64,000 nucleotides of DNA from Psychrobacter sp. DAB_AL43B. GTDB lineage: Bacteria > Pseudomonadota > Gammaproteobacteria > Pseudomonadales > Moraxellaceae. Positions 17,845-26,649 of the stretch are shown here, in pieces (position 1 is the first letter of the stretch; every line of letters begins with the position of its first letter). Position numbers and translations under genes: made by a program. Location: NCBI RefSeq assembly GCF_900168255.1, contig NZ_LT799838.1:62001-126000 (forward strand). Direction: 5' to 3'. The notes beneath the pieces were generated by a model, which was given only the letters and a program-made list of their open reading frames with translations, did not search any database and was not told where the DNA came from.

Positions 17845-19053
17845 TCAACTATCAAAAGGCACTAAACACCATAATGAGGTAATTTCCGCACTACGCGCAG
17901 CAAACAGTGGATCTGTATTGTCTTGGCTGCGACCATGTTTAGGTCGGGTGTCGAGACGGTATTTTACTTTCAAACCGCTATCTACAAACCAGCCTAATAA
18001 CTCATCACGACTACGCAGCTGTAAATGTTCAGCCAAATCCGACAGAATCAACCAGACCTCTCCTTGCTTGGCTAAGTGTTGTTTTGCGCCCTGCAAAAAA
18101 CCACGCAACATTGTGCTATTGGCATCATAGACGGCATATTCGAGTGGCGAGCTTGGTTTAGCAGGCAACCAAGGTGGATTACAGACAATTAGATTCGCGA
18201 GTGGCACATCAGTCGGAAACAAATCTGCTTGCTGCAACTGTACGGTAGATAAGTCTAAACGTGTAAAGTTGTCATTGGAACAGGCTAAAGCACGCGGGTT
18301 TAAGTCTGTCGCAATCACCTGTTTCACACCGCGTTGCGCTAAGATAATGGCCAGCAAACCGGTGCCGGTACCAATATCAAAAGCGACATCACAAGTATCT
18401 GGCAGCGGCACATCGAGTAGCAGTTGCACATATTCATGACGGGTTGGCGCAAAGACGCCATAATGAGGGAAAACCGATAAACCTAAACCTGTAATTGGCA
18501 CACCTTTCTCGCGCCATCCCTCTGCGCCTAATGCCCCTTGTAGGTCACGAAACGACAGCACACATGTCTCATCTATCGCCTTATCCAACTTGCCAAAAGC
18601 CGCAGTACAGGCAGCACTAACATCAGGGGCACGGCGTAATTGGCTGATATATCCAGCATCAAGCTCTAATAGTAAGCGGCTTAATATACGCGAACGCTGG
18701 GCTTGCATTTGGCGTTGCTGATGGAACAGGTTGGGTATTTCTTTAGGAGTAACCGATTTATTGGCCGCAGACTTATTCGCGGCTTTTTTTAATTTACGCT
18801 GCTCAGAGCGCTCATTAGTGCGATCAATGCGCCGACCAAGCGCTTGTAGCAATTGCCTTGCATTATGAAAATCACCGTGCCACAGCATTGAAGTACCTTC
18901 ACAAGCCAAGCGGTAAGCCTCATCTGCGGTCATTTTGTCATCGACTAAAATAATACGCGTGGGCGGTACTTGATTGCTTTGGGACAACCAGCGGGCATGA
19001 TGTAAGGTTTCGTTTTCGTGCCACTGTACATACTGCTTTTCTATTGCTAACAC
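17845..19053 (-). CDS. Class I SAM-dependent methyltransferase (NPPW type)
   Basis: The 402-residue protein has a C-terminal MTS-type methyltransferase domain: motif I FDIGTGTGLLAIILA, ATDLNPRALACS after strand 2 and motif IV IVCNPPWLPAK, as found in enzymes that methylate an amide or base nitrogen (PrmC, RsmC, RlmG types). The N-terminal half is not like PrmC; it has a basic Lys/Arg linker (about residues 75-105) and a helical segment. Target unknown. The start is GTG 19053, preceded by AGGCAGGCAGC. It lies 52 bases downstream of tusA and 79 upstream of xerD, presumably in one transcript. Confidence 0.75.
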   Translation of the reverse strand: MLAIEKQYVQWHENETLHHARWLSQSNQVPPTRIILVDDKMTADEAYRLACEGTSMLWHGDFHNARQLLQALGRRIDRTNERSEQRKLKKAANKSAANKSVTPKEIPNLFHQQRQMQAQRSRILSRLLLELDAGYISQLRRAPDVSAACTAAFGKLDKAIDETCVLSFRDLQGALGAEGWREKGVPITGLGLSVFPHYGVFAPTRHEYVQLLLDVPLPDTCDVAFDIGTGTGLLAIILAQRGVKQVIATDLNPRALACSNDNFTRLDLSTVQLQQADLFPTDVPLANLIVCNPPWLPAKPSSPLEYAVYDANSTMLRGFLQGAKQHLAKQGEVWLILSDLAEHLQLRSRDELLGWFVDSGLKVKYRLDTRPKHGRSQDNTDPLFAARSAEITSLWCLVPFDS

Positions 19054-19105
19054 GCTGCCTGCCTTTAAGTTATGGATGAGATATTGCCTATAACACTACC
19101 ACCTA

Positions 19106-19366
19106 TTAAGCGCTCTTCTTCTTAACCAAATAGCGATAGGTTGGTGCATCATCTAGCGTTTCTTGCTGGACAAGCGTATGCCCTAAATGACGACAAAAAT
19201 TAGGGATGTCGCGCGTAGTCGCCGGATCAGTGGCTAATATTTCGATAATATCGCCGCCGTCAGCTTTACGAATAGTCTTATGCAACATCATCACTGGCTC
19301 AGGGCAAATAAGCCCTTGCGTGTCCAAATGATGGTTAATAGATGTGTCTAATGTCGAAGTTGTCAT
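19106..19366 (-). CDS. tusA: Sulfur carrier protein TusA
   Basis: A small sulfur-relay protein that takes persulfide from IscS and passes it towards tRNA 2-thiouridine formation and other sinks. The 86-residue sequence has the family signature LDTQGLICPEPVMMLHKTIRK with the persulfide cysteine C21, and the later ATDPATTRDIPNFCRHLGH motif. It is unambiguous by family pattern. Located within the minus-strand run between a membrane protein and a methyltransferase. Confidence 0.92.
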   Translation of the reverse strand: MTTSTLDTSINHHLDTQGLICPEPVMMLHKTIRKADGGDIIEILATDPATTRDIPNFCRHLGHTLVQQETLDDAPTYRYLVKKKSA

Positions 19367-19441
19367 AGTTTTGATTTTATAAACCTAATAGATAAGCTTG
19401 GTTGCGGATAGTATGTTTATTCAGGTTTTTTATTCACGCTC

Positions 19442-19966
19442 TTATAAGGGCGTATTTTCTGCTTCAGAGGCAGTATCAATATCTGCTGCTAACGCTTCAT
19501 TAGCTTCAGGTAAGTCTGCCACTTCTAAAAAATTAAAGAAACGCTTAAAGCTCACTTTAAATAAAAATGCCACGCCAAGCCATGAGGCCAAGCCGAGCCA
19601 AGCGGTATCAGCAAATAATAGCCCGCCAATAAGGATAATACTCGAGACGCCAATCGTCATTACAACCATTGAGGCCTGATTGAGACGATAGCGATAAATA
19701 ATAAATGCATCGTATAGCGTCAGTGGAATGGTGAGAGCAATTAGGGCATACGGTAGATTAAAAAATAACCGGTAGAGTAGCTGGTTATCATGAAACATCT
19801 TTATGCTGGCAATCGTACCAAACACCATAAACGCAATAATCGCTGCATAAATGAGGTAAATCGCTATTTGATTTGCTCGCTGTGCGCCCTTAATTCGAGC
19901 GATAGCTAACGGCGAAAAACCATGTTGCGAGTTATTTGGCAAGGATTGGTTTAAAGCAGTGGTCAT
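19442..19966 (-). CDS. Conserved membrane protein, 174 aa, function unknown
   Basis: Not recognised. Four hydrophobic segments are visible at about residues 33-55, 67-85, 97-118 and 122-140. The hydrophilic N-terminus (about 30 residues) has several positive charges (ARIKGAQRANQ) and the C-terminal tail is acidic and Ala/Glu-rich. No enzyme motif was seen. It sits between ruvX and tusA with 75-77-base gaps on each side, so probable co-transcription is the only context clue. Confidence 0.7.
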   Translation of the reverse strand: MTTALNQSLPNNSQHGFSPLAIARIKGAQRANQIAIYLIYAAIIAFMVFGTIASIKMFHDNQLLYRLFFNLPYALIALTIPLTLYDAFIIYRYRLNQASMVVMTIGVSSIILIGGLLFADTAWLGLASWLGVAFLFKVSFKRFFNFLEVADLPEANEALAADIDTASEAENTPL

Positions 19967-20043
19967 AGTAATCAGTCATTTGTTCGTTTGGATTGATGAT
20001 ATATCAGAAAGTGATGATCATTTGAAGTAACGTTATCGCTTAA

Positions 20044-20598
20044 TTAATCGGCTTTGATCGCGTCAATGGCGATACTGCTATTAGGATCAGCAAAGTAGGT
20101 CGACATTAGAATACAGGCAGAGATATCATCAATTGGGTCGCGCTCATTCTGAATCCAGCCGTTGTCCCATGCTATCTCACGCGCTGCGACGGATGTTAAG
20201 CGCTCATCGCATAGAAATACAGTCACAGGTAAATGCTGTTCCATTATTCTATGTGCTAGACGACGGGCAAATTTATGCGCACGCTTAGAAAGCATTGAAC
20301 TGCTGCCGTCCATATTTAGCGGCAGTCCAACCACTACCTTCGCCACGCCCCAAACTTTGATAATACCCAGTAGATTATCCCAATCAGGCTGACCATTATT
20401 CATCGCCAAGATATCAAAAGCGCGCGCTGTCTCGGTAATACTATTACCCAGCGCCATGCCCATTTTTTTAACCCCATAATCTAAGGCCAAAATAAGATGC
20501 GGCTTAACGGCTGGTTCAGTAGCGCTAGTATCAGCACCGTTATCGACGTCATCATTTATCAAATCTGTACTATCTGTTATAAGAGGGCTATCTACCAT
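20044..20598 (-). CDS. ruvX: Holliday junction resolvase-like protein RuvX/YqgF
   Basis: An RNase H-fold nuclease of the YqgF family, needed for processing of pre-16S rRNA 5' ends in E. coli. Motifs: LALDYGVKKMGMALGN (first catalytic Asp), VVGLPLNMDGSSS, FLCDERLTSVAAREI (Glu) and DDISACILMSTYF (Asp). The first 30 residues form an acidic extension not found in E. coli (138 residues there, 184 here). Preceded by yqgE, 63 bases upstream, the usual yqgE-yqgF pairing. Confidence 0.93.
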   Translation of the reverse strand: MVDSPLITDSTDLINDDVDNGADTSATEPAVKPHLILALDYGVKKMGMALGNSITETARAFDILAMNNGQPDWDNLLGIIKVWGVAKVVVGLPLNMDGSSSMLSKRAHKFARRLAHRIMEQHLPVTVFLCDERLTSVAAREIAWDNGWIQNERDPIDDISACILMSTYFADPNSSIAIDAIKAD

Positions 20599-20661
20599 AG
20601 TAATAGGTATTCCTGTTTTTATTTCTGTACACGTTGAGCATATGATGTTCAGTATATAACG

Positions 20662-21225
20662 CTAAGCATGACCTATGTCGCTGCTTAGATAATCAAAATT
20701 AACACCAATTTTATCGGCGGCAATTTGCCAGCGCTCTTCAAATGGCGTATCAAATAATAAGTTTAAATCAGCAGGGCATACCAGCCAGTCGCCGTTATCA
20801 AGCTCACGCTCGAGCTGTTTTTTACCCCAACTGGCATGACCCAAGCACAGCTGATAATGACCAACGCCTTGACCTGCGGCAATACGTTTGAGGATATCTT
20901 GGCTGGTAGTAATACAGACATTTTCTGAAATACCAAATGATGACGCCCATTCTGGTTGCCCTGTATGCAGCACAAAGCCAACTTCAGGATACATAGGGCC
21001 ACCTTCTAATGCCAGATCTTCCATCACCTGCGCATCGGTCACTTCAATATCTAAATCTTCTAGCAATTTACCCACACGAGATTGCTCTAAGGGGCGGTTG
21101 ACCATCAGACCGAGCGCACCGTGTTTGTCATGACGACAGATATAAATCAGCGCCTGCTCAAACCGTGGGTCTGACAGCTCTGGTGCTGCAATTAAGAAAT
21201 GATGGGTTAAATTAGCTTTAGACAT
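20662..21225 (-). CDS. yqgE: YqgE/AlgH family protein
   Basis: Conserved protein of unknown molecular role (UPF0301), named AlgH in Pseudomonas. The 187 residues contain [40 protein letters not shown], the family hallmark block, and later [25 protein letters not shown] start at ATG 21225 ([10 protein letters not shown]), matching the family start. A GTG four codons upstream (21237) is possible; AGG lies about 17 bases before the ATG, so neither start has an ideal ribosome binding site. Directly upstream of ruvX. Confidence 0.9.
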   Translation of the reverse strand: MSKANLTHHFLIAAPELSDPRFEQALIYICRHDKHGALGLMVNRPLEQSRVGKLLEDLDIEVTDAQVMEDLALEGGPMYPEVGFVLHTGQPEWASSFGISENVCITTSQDILKRIAAGQGVGHYQLCLGHASWGKKQLERELDNGDWLVCPADLNLLFDTPFEERWQIAADKIGVNFDYLSSDIGHA

Positions 21226-21342
21226 AGAGACAAGCACAACCTACTAACAAAGGTGAGAGACCACTATATGGCGATAATGAGTATAAAATCAACTAAAGCA
21301 AATATTTAGCAGCTATTAGACACATTTAGGAACTTCTAACGC

Positions 21343-23022
21343 TTATTTCACATCGGTCAATAAACTACGAGCATGATCACGGGTGACGTCGGTGATGATC
21401 ACACCGCCAGACATGCGTGCCAGTTCATCGATTTGTGCGCTATTGGTTAAGATTAACAGCTCACTCTCAGTCTGCTGGTCATGGTGTTTTTGCACCAAGA
21501 TATGCTGATGTGCTTGCGCTGCTACTTGGGCTTGGTGAGTAATAGCGAGCAATTGCTGCGTTTGCCCAAGTGCGCGTAGTAGCTCACCGACCACTTGTGC
21601 CGTACCACCACTGATACCAACGTCGACTTCGTCAAATACCAGCATAGGTTTTGCCGCATTATTATCAGCATTGGTCGCTTGCAGGACTTGCATAACTAGC
21701 GCCATGCGTGACAGCTCACCGCCTGAGGCGATTTTATGTAACGGCTGCATGGGCATGCCGACATTAGCGCTAAATAATAAATCAATATCATAGCAACCTT
21801 GCGCATTATATTGGCTAGGTTCTATTTTCTTGGTAAAAACAAATTCGCAGCGTGCATTGGGTAAGGCAAGGGGTTGTAATTGCTTAATCAGCTGTTTGCT
21901 GACAGTCGGTGCTGCTTTAGAGCGCTCTTTATTTAGCTGCGTTGCTAGTGCGAGATAATCTTGCCAAGCCTGCTCTATTTGCGCCGCCATCGCATCACTG
22001 CTCGGCTCATTTTCTAACTGCTCTAATTGCGCTTGCCACGCCTTTGCTTCATTGATCAAATCGCCAGCTGGCAAATTGTGTTTACGTGATAAGCGATGAC
22101 CCAAGCTGATTAAACTGTCTAATGACTGCAAGCGCTCAGGATCAGGCAGTTGCTGCTCAGCATAATCTGATAATAAGCCCGTCACCTCAATTATTTGCTG
22201 CTGCGCTAAATGCAACTGTTCAGAAGCTTGCTCAAAGGTTTGACTGACGCCTAGTTGGTTATCACAAAGTTTAATCGCTTGTCCTAGCATGGTCATCACA
22301 TCTGGCTCGTCAGTATCATTGTCGAGTAAATGTAAGCCATGACTGGCTTCTTGCATTAGCGCTTCAATATTGGATAATTCTTCATGCTCCGCTTCGACTT
22401 CCGTATAATCAACGACCAGTAACGGCGCAATATCGGCAAGTTGGCTGTGCAGTAATTGAATTCTATCCTGACGTTGAGCCTCGCGGTTAGCGATATCATC
22501 GGCACGGCGTTTGAGCTGTTGATAGTTTTGATAACTGCTTGCCGTCTGCTTAGCAAGAGAAGTTATCTGCGCCATCTCATCAAGCCATTGCACCACAAAC
22601 TGCGGTTTTAGCAAAGCTTGTTGAGCGTGCTGACTATGAATATTGACCAGCAACGACCCTAAGCTTTTTAGCTCAGCCAAACTGACAGGTGTACCATTTA
22701 GCCATGCTTTTGAGCGCCCAGTATTACTGAGTTGACGGCGAATCAATACTTCTGGTTCTTCTAGCGGTCTATCGTTTTTTGCGAACCACTCAGCGACGAC
22801 GCTATTGTTTTCCACATCAAATTGCGCGTATATATCGGCATGCGCAGCGCCATGTCTGACCATCGCACTGTCGGCGCGCTCGCCTGCACATAAGGATAAC
22901 GCATCAAGTAATAGCGACTTGCCAGCACCCGTTTCACCGGTGATGACATTGAAGCCTTCAGCCACACTCAGCTCATGCTGAGCAATCAACGCAAACTGAT
23001 GTAAAGTTAATGATATTAGCAT
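21343..23022 (-). CDS. recN: DNA repair protein RecN
   Basis: An SMC-like ATPase acting early in double-strand break repair. Residues 29-36 are the Walker A GETGAGKS, followed by LLLDALSLCAGERAD. The centre (about 150-370) is coiled coil rich in Gln, Leu and Glu. The C-terminal head has KIASGGELSRMALVMQ (ABC signature) and PMLVFDEVDVGISGGTA (Walker B and D-loop). Start ATG 23022; an in-frame TTG one codon earlier is unlikely. It heads the recN-to-xerD run. No LexA-type operator was recognised near the start, in line with the absence of a classical LexA in Moraxellaceae. Confidence 0.95.
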   Translation of the reverse strand: MLISLTLHQFALIAQHELSVAEGFNVITGETGAGKSLLLDALSLCAGERADSAMVRHGAAHADIYAQFDVENNSVVAEWFAKNDRPLEEPEVLIRRQLSNTGRSKAWLNGTPVSLAELKSLGSLLVNIHSQHAQQALLKPQFVVQWLDEMAQITSLAKQTASSYQNYQQLKRRADDIANREAQRQDRIQLLHSQLADIAPLLVVDYTEVEAEHEELSNIEALMQEASHGLHLLDNDTDEPDVMTMLGQAIKLCDNQLGVSQTFEQASEQLHLAQQQIIEVTGLLSDYAEQQLPDPERLQSLDSLISLGHRLSRKHNLPAGDLINEAKAWQAQLEQLENEPSSDAMAAQIEQAWQDYLALATQLNKERSKAAPTVSKQLIKQLQPLALPNARCEFVFTKKIEPSQYNAQGCYDIDLLFSANVGMPMQPLHKIASGGELSRMALVMQVLQATNADNNAAKPMLVFDEVDVGISGGTAQVVGELLRALGQTQQLLAITHQAQVAAQAHQHILVQKHHDQQTESELLILTNSAQIDELARMSGGVIITDVTRDHARSLLTDVK

Positions 23023-23591
23023 CAACGCCTCTCATGACAGACAATAAACCTCACATACAATGCAATGCTGGGAGGTCATCTCTACAATAGGGTAAATAAA
23101 GGAGTGGAATGGTTCATTTAGTACTGCTAAATATATAAATGCGATTGGCAAATAGTATGGTGGCAAAAAGCCTTAAATACAAATTTTAAAGGTAATCAAT
23201 AACATCCATCATTGCTTTAATAATAAGCGCAACTTTCATAGTCGCTGTAACAAACTTTATAGATATAATGTGGTAGCATAATCTCACATAATGATAAACT
23301 CTTACTACCAGATTTTCATACATCCTAGTACATAGCATGTATCTCATACCTGATTATGCAAAGCTATCCATAAGTAAGTGTCAGTAATAATTCATTATTT
23401 TAGAAAAATCTAACTTGGTCTGTATATACAGTCAACGTATAGCGGTGTAAGCCTGATATAGAACAGATGGCTAAAAGAGATGTATGACAACTGTAATCTA
23501 TCCAGTTACTTATTTTTCAGTTAAGTTTTTCAACTCGGTTTTTCACTTTGGTTCTTTAGTTTGGCAATAATTATTTGATAAGGAAGCCACT
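23023..23591. other. Long intergenic region between recN and ppnP
   Basis: 569 bases, AT-rich, between divergent genes. The only structure seen is a 12-bp palindrome CTGTATATACAG at 23420-23431, roughly 160 bases before ppnP. It has a CTG-N6-CAG layout, shorter than a LexA box, and its role is unknown. A ribosome binding site (AAGGAAG) precedes ppnP. No ORF of note. Confidence 0.35.
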
Positions 23592-23927
23592 ATGACAGCG
23601 GCGCAATTTACCAATGTAACAGTCAATGCCCAAGCCACGATATCATACGATGGACGTTGCTCAAGCCATACCATTATGTTCGAGGACGGTCGCCATAAAA
23701 CCTTAGGGGTTATCTTGCCTTGCGACAATTTGGTCGAACATTATCATTTTAGCACCAACACTTCTGAACGTATCGAAATCATCAGCGGTGAGTGTGAAGT
23801 CAAAATAAACGGTGACGAAGAATTCAGCTACTACCGCGCCGGACAATCATTCGTGGTTGAAGGCAATAGTGGCTTTAACTTACGCACAGAAGAAATCGTC
23901 CAGTATATCTGTCACTTAGAAGGTTAA
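23592..23927 (+). CDS. ppnP: Pyrimidine/purine nucleoside phosphorylase PpnP
   Basis: A small cupin-fold phosphorylase (formerly UPF0345/DUF1255) that splits nucleosides with phosphate. The 111 residues show HTIMFEDGRHKTLGVILP, the block STNTSERIEIISGECEVKING (the cupin core, parallel to E. coli TAEPEEMTVISGALNVLL), YRAGQSFVVEGNSGFNL and a C-terminal IVQYICHLEG. It is slightly longer than E. coli PpnP (94) at the N-terminus. Followed by its own terminator at 23992. Confidence 0.88.
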   Translation: MTAAQFTNVTVNAQATISYDGRCSSHTIMFEDGRHKTLGVILPCDNLVEHYHFSTNTSERIEIISGECEVKINGDEEFSYYRAGQSFVVEGNSGFNLRTEEIVQYICHLEG

Positions 23928-23991
23928 TAGTGTTATTAATAGTGTTAAAGGTGTCATTAGATGGTTTATGACACCTAGCAACCTATCATTT

Positions 23992-24038
23992 AAAAAGAAA
24001 TAAACCCTGTCGGTTGGATAAGGTTTATTTCTTTTTTT
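23992..24038 (+). terminator. Intrinsic terminator of ppnP
   Basis: Long stem AAAAAGAAATAAACC / GGTTTATTTCTTTTT with a 15-base loop and a T-run. A second small hairpin (GGTGTCAT / ATGACACC, 23950-23975) precedes it. Confidence 0.8.
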
Positions 24039-24145
24039 ATTATCTTATCGATATGAAATTATTGATTTGTTGCTACAATGATCGTCATATCTTTTTCTAT
24101 TCTATCGCATGACGCGATATCCACTTTATAATCAGCAGGCCTATT

Positions 24146-24916
24146 ATGGCAAAACCCACCTATTTCTATGGCATTCATGCAATTGATGCTTTGCTCGAAC
24201 ATCGCCCTCTTGATGGGCTTAGTTTATTTGTGCAGCAAGGACGTGAAAGCGATAGCAGTGTACAGGCTATTATGGCGCAAGCAAGCGCTAATGGCATTAG
24301 TATTCAACCGACCCAAAAAGACAACCTCACTCAACTTTGTGGCAGCCCGCAACACCAAGGTGTGGTGCTTAACGCTCGTCCGTTAGGCTTTGCTGATGAA
24401 GGCTTGCTTGACATCATTGCTGGGCGCGATGAGTGTTTGCTGCTGGTACTAGATCAAATCACCGACGCACATAACTTCGGTGCGTGCTTGCGTACAGCAG
24501 TGGCGATGGGCGTTGATGCTGTTATTTGTCCAAAGCACCATGCGGCAAGCCTGACCCCGACGGTTGCCAAAGTATCGGTCGGCGCGGCAGAGATGATGCC
24601 TATTATTAGCGTGACCAATTTGGCACGTACACTGTCGAAGATTAAAAATGCCGGGGTATTTGTATTTGGCACCGCCCTCAATGCGGACGCTAAACCAATA
24701 CATGCAGCAGATTTGACTGGCAAAACAGCTATCATTATGGGTTCAGAAGGAGAGGGGATGCGCCGCCTGACAACGGAAAGCTGTGATGAGCTGGTTTATA
24801 TTCCGATGTCAGGGAATGAGCATGGCAATCTACAGAGCCTAAATGTGAGTGTTGCTACCGGCATGGCTTTATACGAGATTAATCGGCAGCGAACTTTAGC
24901 TGCTGGGCAAGCATAA
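24146..24916 (+). CDS. rlmB: 23S rRNA (Gm2251) 2'-O-methyltransferase RlmB
   Basis: A SPOUT-class methyltransferase that modifies G2251 in the peptidyltransferase P loop. The 256 residues start with an L30e-like substrate domain (FYGIHAIDALLEHRP). The knotted domain has DQITDAHNFGACLRTAVAMG, IIMGSEGEGMRRL and IPMSGNEHGNLQSLNVSVATGMALYE, the three SPOUT motifs. The last 38 bases overlap the end of coaE on the other strand, so the two transcripts converge with no room for a terminator between. Confidence 0.94.
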   Translation: MAKPTYFYGIHAIDALLEHRPLDGLSLFVQQGRESDSSVQAIMAQASANGISIQPTQKDNLTQLCGSPQHQGVVLNARPLGFADEGLLDIIAGRDECLLLVLDQITDAHNFGACLRTAVAMGVDAVICPKHHAASLTPTVAKVSVGAAEMMPIISVTNLARTLSKIKNAGVFVFGTALNADAKPIHAADLTGKTAIIMGSEGEGMRRLTTESCDELVYIPMSGNEHGNLQSLNVSVATGMALYEINRQRTLAAGQA

Positions 24917-25571
24917 GATAGTTTTGATGCAGTGGCTCTAGTTGTAAATATAGAGCCGCAAGATCATTCTCGTTTAACACTACATCATCAGCATGACGAT
25001 TACGCTCTTCACGACTCAGCTGATTCACCATAATGGCTTTAATCTTCTGTACGCTTTGAGCATCACGCTGACTGGCACGCGCAAGCTGGGTGTCTTCGGT
25101 GGCATCCATTACCAATATACGCTGGCATAAATTAGCTAAGCCGGCTTCTGCTGCTTCAATCAGTAAAGGGGCTGACAACACCACATAAGGTGACTTACTC
25201 TCTGCCAACTGTATTTTTGCTGCTTCACGTATTGCAGGATGGGTAATTGACTCAAGCTCAATTAAAGCTTCAGGGTGGGTGAATACATGCGTTCGTACCG
25301 CTGCACGGTCCATCTCTCCATCGGCATTCAGCACCCAGTTACCAAATTTTCTCTGGATTTTGCGCAGGGATGAGCTGCCTTTAGCAACCACTTCATGAGC
25401 AATCACATCCGCATCAATAATATCAATCCCTTGCTGGGCAAACCAGTCACTGGCAGCAGATTTGCCACTGCCGATACCGCCGGTCAAACCTACTACTAGA
25501 GTCTTACTTTTGGTTTGATGAAGTTGTGGTTGATGCGAATAAGGTGAGGGTGTTTCTGCATATTTTGACAT
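24879..25571 (-). CDS. coaE: Dephospho-CoA kinase
   Basis: Last step of coenzyme A synthesis: ATP-dependent phosphorylation of the ribose 3'-OH of dephospho-CoA. P-loop GLTGGIGSGKS (28-38), DIIDADVIAHEVV, RRAVRTHVF-type CoA-binding region (AAVRTHVFTHPEAL) and LLIEAAEAGLANLCQRILVMDATEDTQLARASQRD. An N-terminal extension of about 24 residues rich in Ser, Pro and Gln precedes the core. It is the last gene of pilB-pilC-pilD-coaE, the arrangement known from Pseudomonas. Its 3' end overlaps rlmB by 38 bases. Confidence 0.95.
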   Translation of the reverse strand: MSKYAETPSPYSHQPQLHQTKSKTLVVGLTGGIGSGKSAASDWFAQQGIDIIDADVIAHEVVAKGSSSLRKIQRKFGNWVLNADGEMDRAAVRTHVFTHPEALIELESITHPAIREAAKIQLAESKSPYVVLSAPLLIEAAEAGLANLCQRILVMDATEDTQLARASQRDAQSVQKIKAIMVNQLSREERNRHADDVVLNENDLAALYLQLEPLHQNYLMLAQQLKFAAD

Positions 25572-25724
25572 AATAAGGACTTATCTGACCGATAGAAGGA
25601 TAATGGTATTAATAAACCATAAACCTGAAAAATGGTTATTAAAGGTTAAAGATAATTATGGAGAAATAGCTAATTTGCTCGCTTAATTATACAGGTCAAA
25701 GTGTACATGCTTAGGTATAAATGC

Positions 25725-26624
25725 TTAAGTATACATACCTAAATACCAGCTGACGATATCTGAGCCGTACAGTAAAGCCACAATACCGGCAATAGCGATA
25801 TAAGGGCCAAAGGCAAAAGGTCTGCTTTCGCCTTGTTTCTTCATGAGAATGATTCCAACGATTGAGCCGAGCAAGGATGATAATAGAATAATTAGCGGCA
25901 ACATCATGGGTCCAAGCCAAGCACCCAATACTGCTAATAATTTAAAGTCTCCTTGTCCCATACCATGTTTTTTAGTGATTAAATAGAACACCTTAACCAC
26001 TATCCACAATGATAGAAACCCAAGCAATAAGCCCCAAATTGACTGAGTTGGCGATACAAACCAACCCTGCGAGTTTACGGCCAATCCTAACCCTGCTAAT
26101 GGGAACGTTAAGCGGTCAGGTAGTAGCTGCGTATCAAAATCAATACCGGTTAACGCAACGAGTGTCCATACTAAAACTAATGCTGATGTTCCAGCTGCAC
26201 TGACGCCAAATTTATAAATGACCAATACAGAGAGAAGTGCAGTAACCAGCTCAACAATGGGATAACGCAGTCCGATAGCGGCTTTACAATCTGAGCAGCG
26301 TCCGCGTAATACCATCCAGCTAATTAAAGGTATATTTTCGTACCACTTAATTTTATGTGCGCAGTGAGGACAGCGTGATGCCGGTCTACTTAAAGTAATA
26401 GGTGTATCAGTGGCGACGATATCGGCTAGAGGCACAGTATGTTCATGCGGCATATCTGCTTGTTGAGACATAAACTGGCTACATTCTTGTCGCCAAGCAG
26501 AGATCATCATGAGCGGAATACGGTGAATGACCACATTTAAAAAACTGCCCACACAAAGACCTAGCAGACCAAATATGATTAAAGCTAAAGCCATATTTTC
26601 TTGTAATAATTGTATAAACTGCAT
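25725..26624 (-). CDS. pilD: Type IV prepilin peptidase PilD
   Basis: A membrane aspartyl protease and N-methylase that processes type IV prepilins and pseudopilins. The 299 residues begin with a hydrophobic helix, followed by a cytoplasmic zinc-binding loop with CPHC and CSDC pairs. Six to seven further helices follow. The catalytic aspartates are in GIDFDTQLLPDRLT and in GMGQGDFKLLAVLGAWLG. It lies 25 bases after pilC. Confidence 0.95.
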   Translation of the reverse strand: MQFIQLLQENMALALIIFGLLGLCVGSFLNVVIHRIPLMMISAWRQECSQFMSQQADMPHEHTVPLADIVATDTPITLSRPASRCPHCAHKIKWYENIPLISWMVLRGRCSDCKAAIGLRYPIVELVTALLSVLVIYKFGVSAAGTSALVLVWTLVALTGIDFDTQLLPDRLTFPLAGLGLAVNSQGWFVSPTQSIWGLLLGFLSLWIVVKVFYLITKKHGMGQGDFKLLAVLGAWLGPMMLPLIILLSSLLGSIVGIILMKKQGESRPFAFGPYIAIAGIVALLYGSDIVSWYLGMYT

Positions 26625-26649
26625 TAATTAGCTGTCCTTTAATTAGCCG

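Noticed and set aside
23420..23431. CTGTATATACAG palindrome as an SOS box for recN
   Set aside because: The spacing is CTG-N6-CAG rather than CTG-N10-CAG, it is about 400 bases from recN, and Moraxellaceae generally lack a classical LexA.
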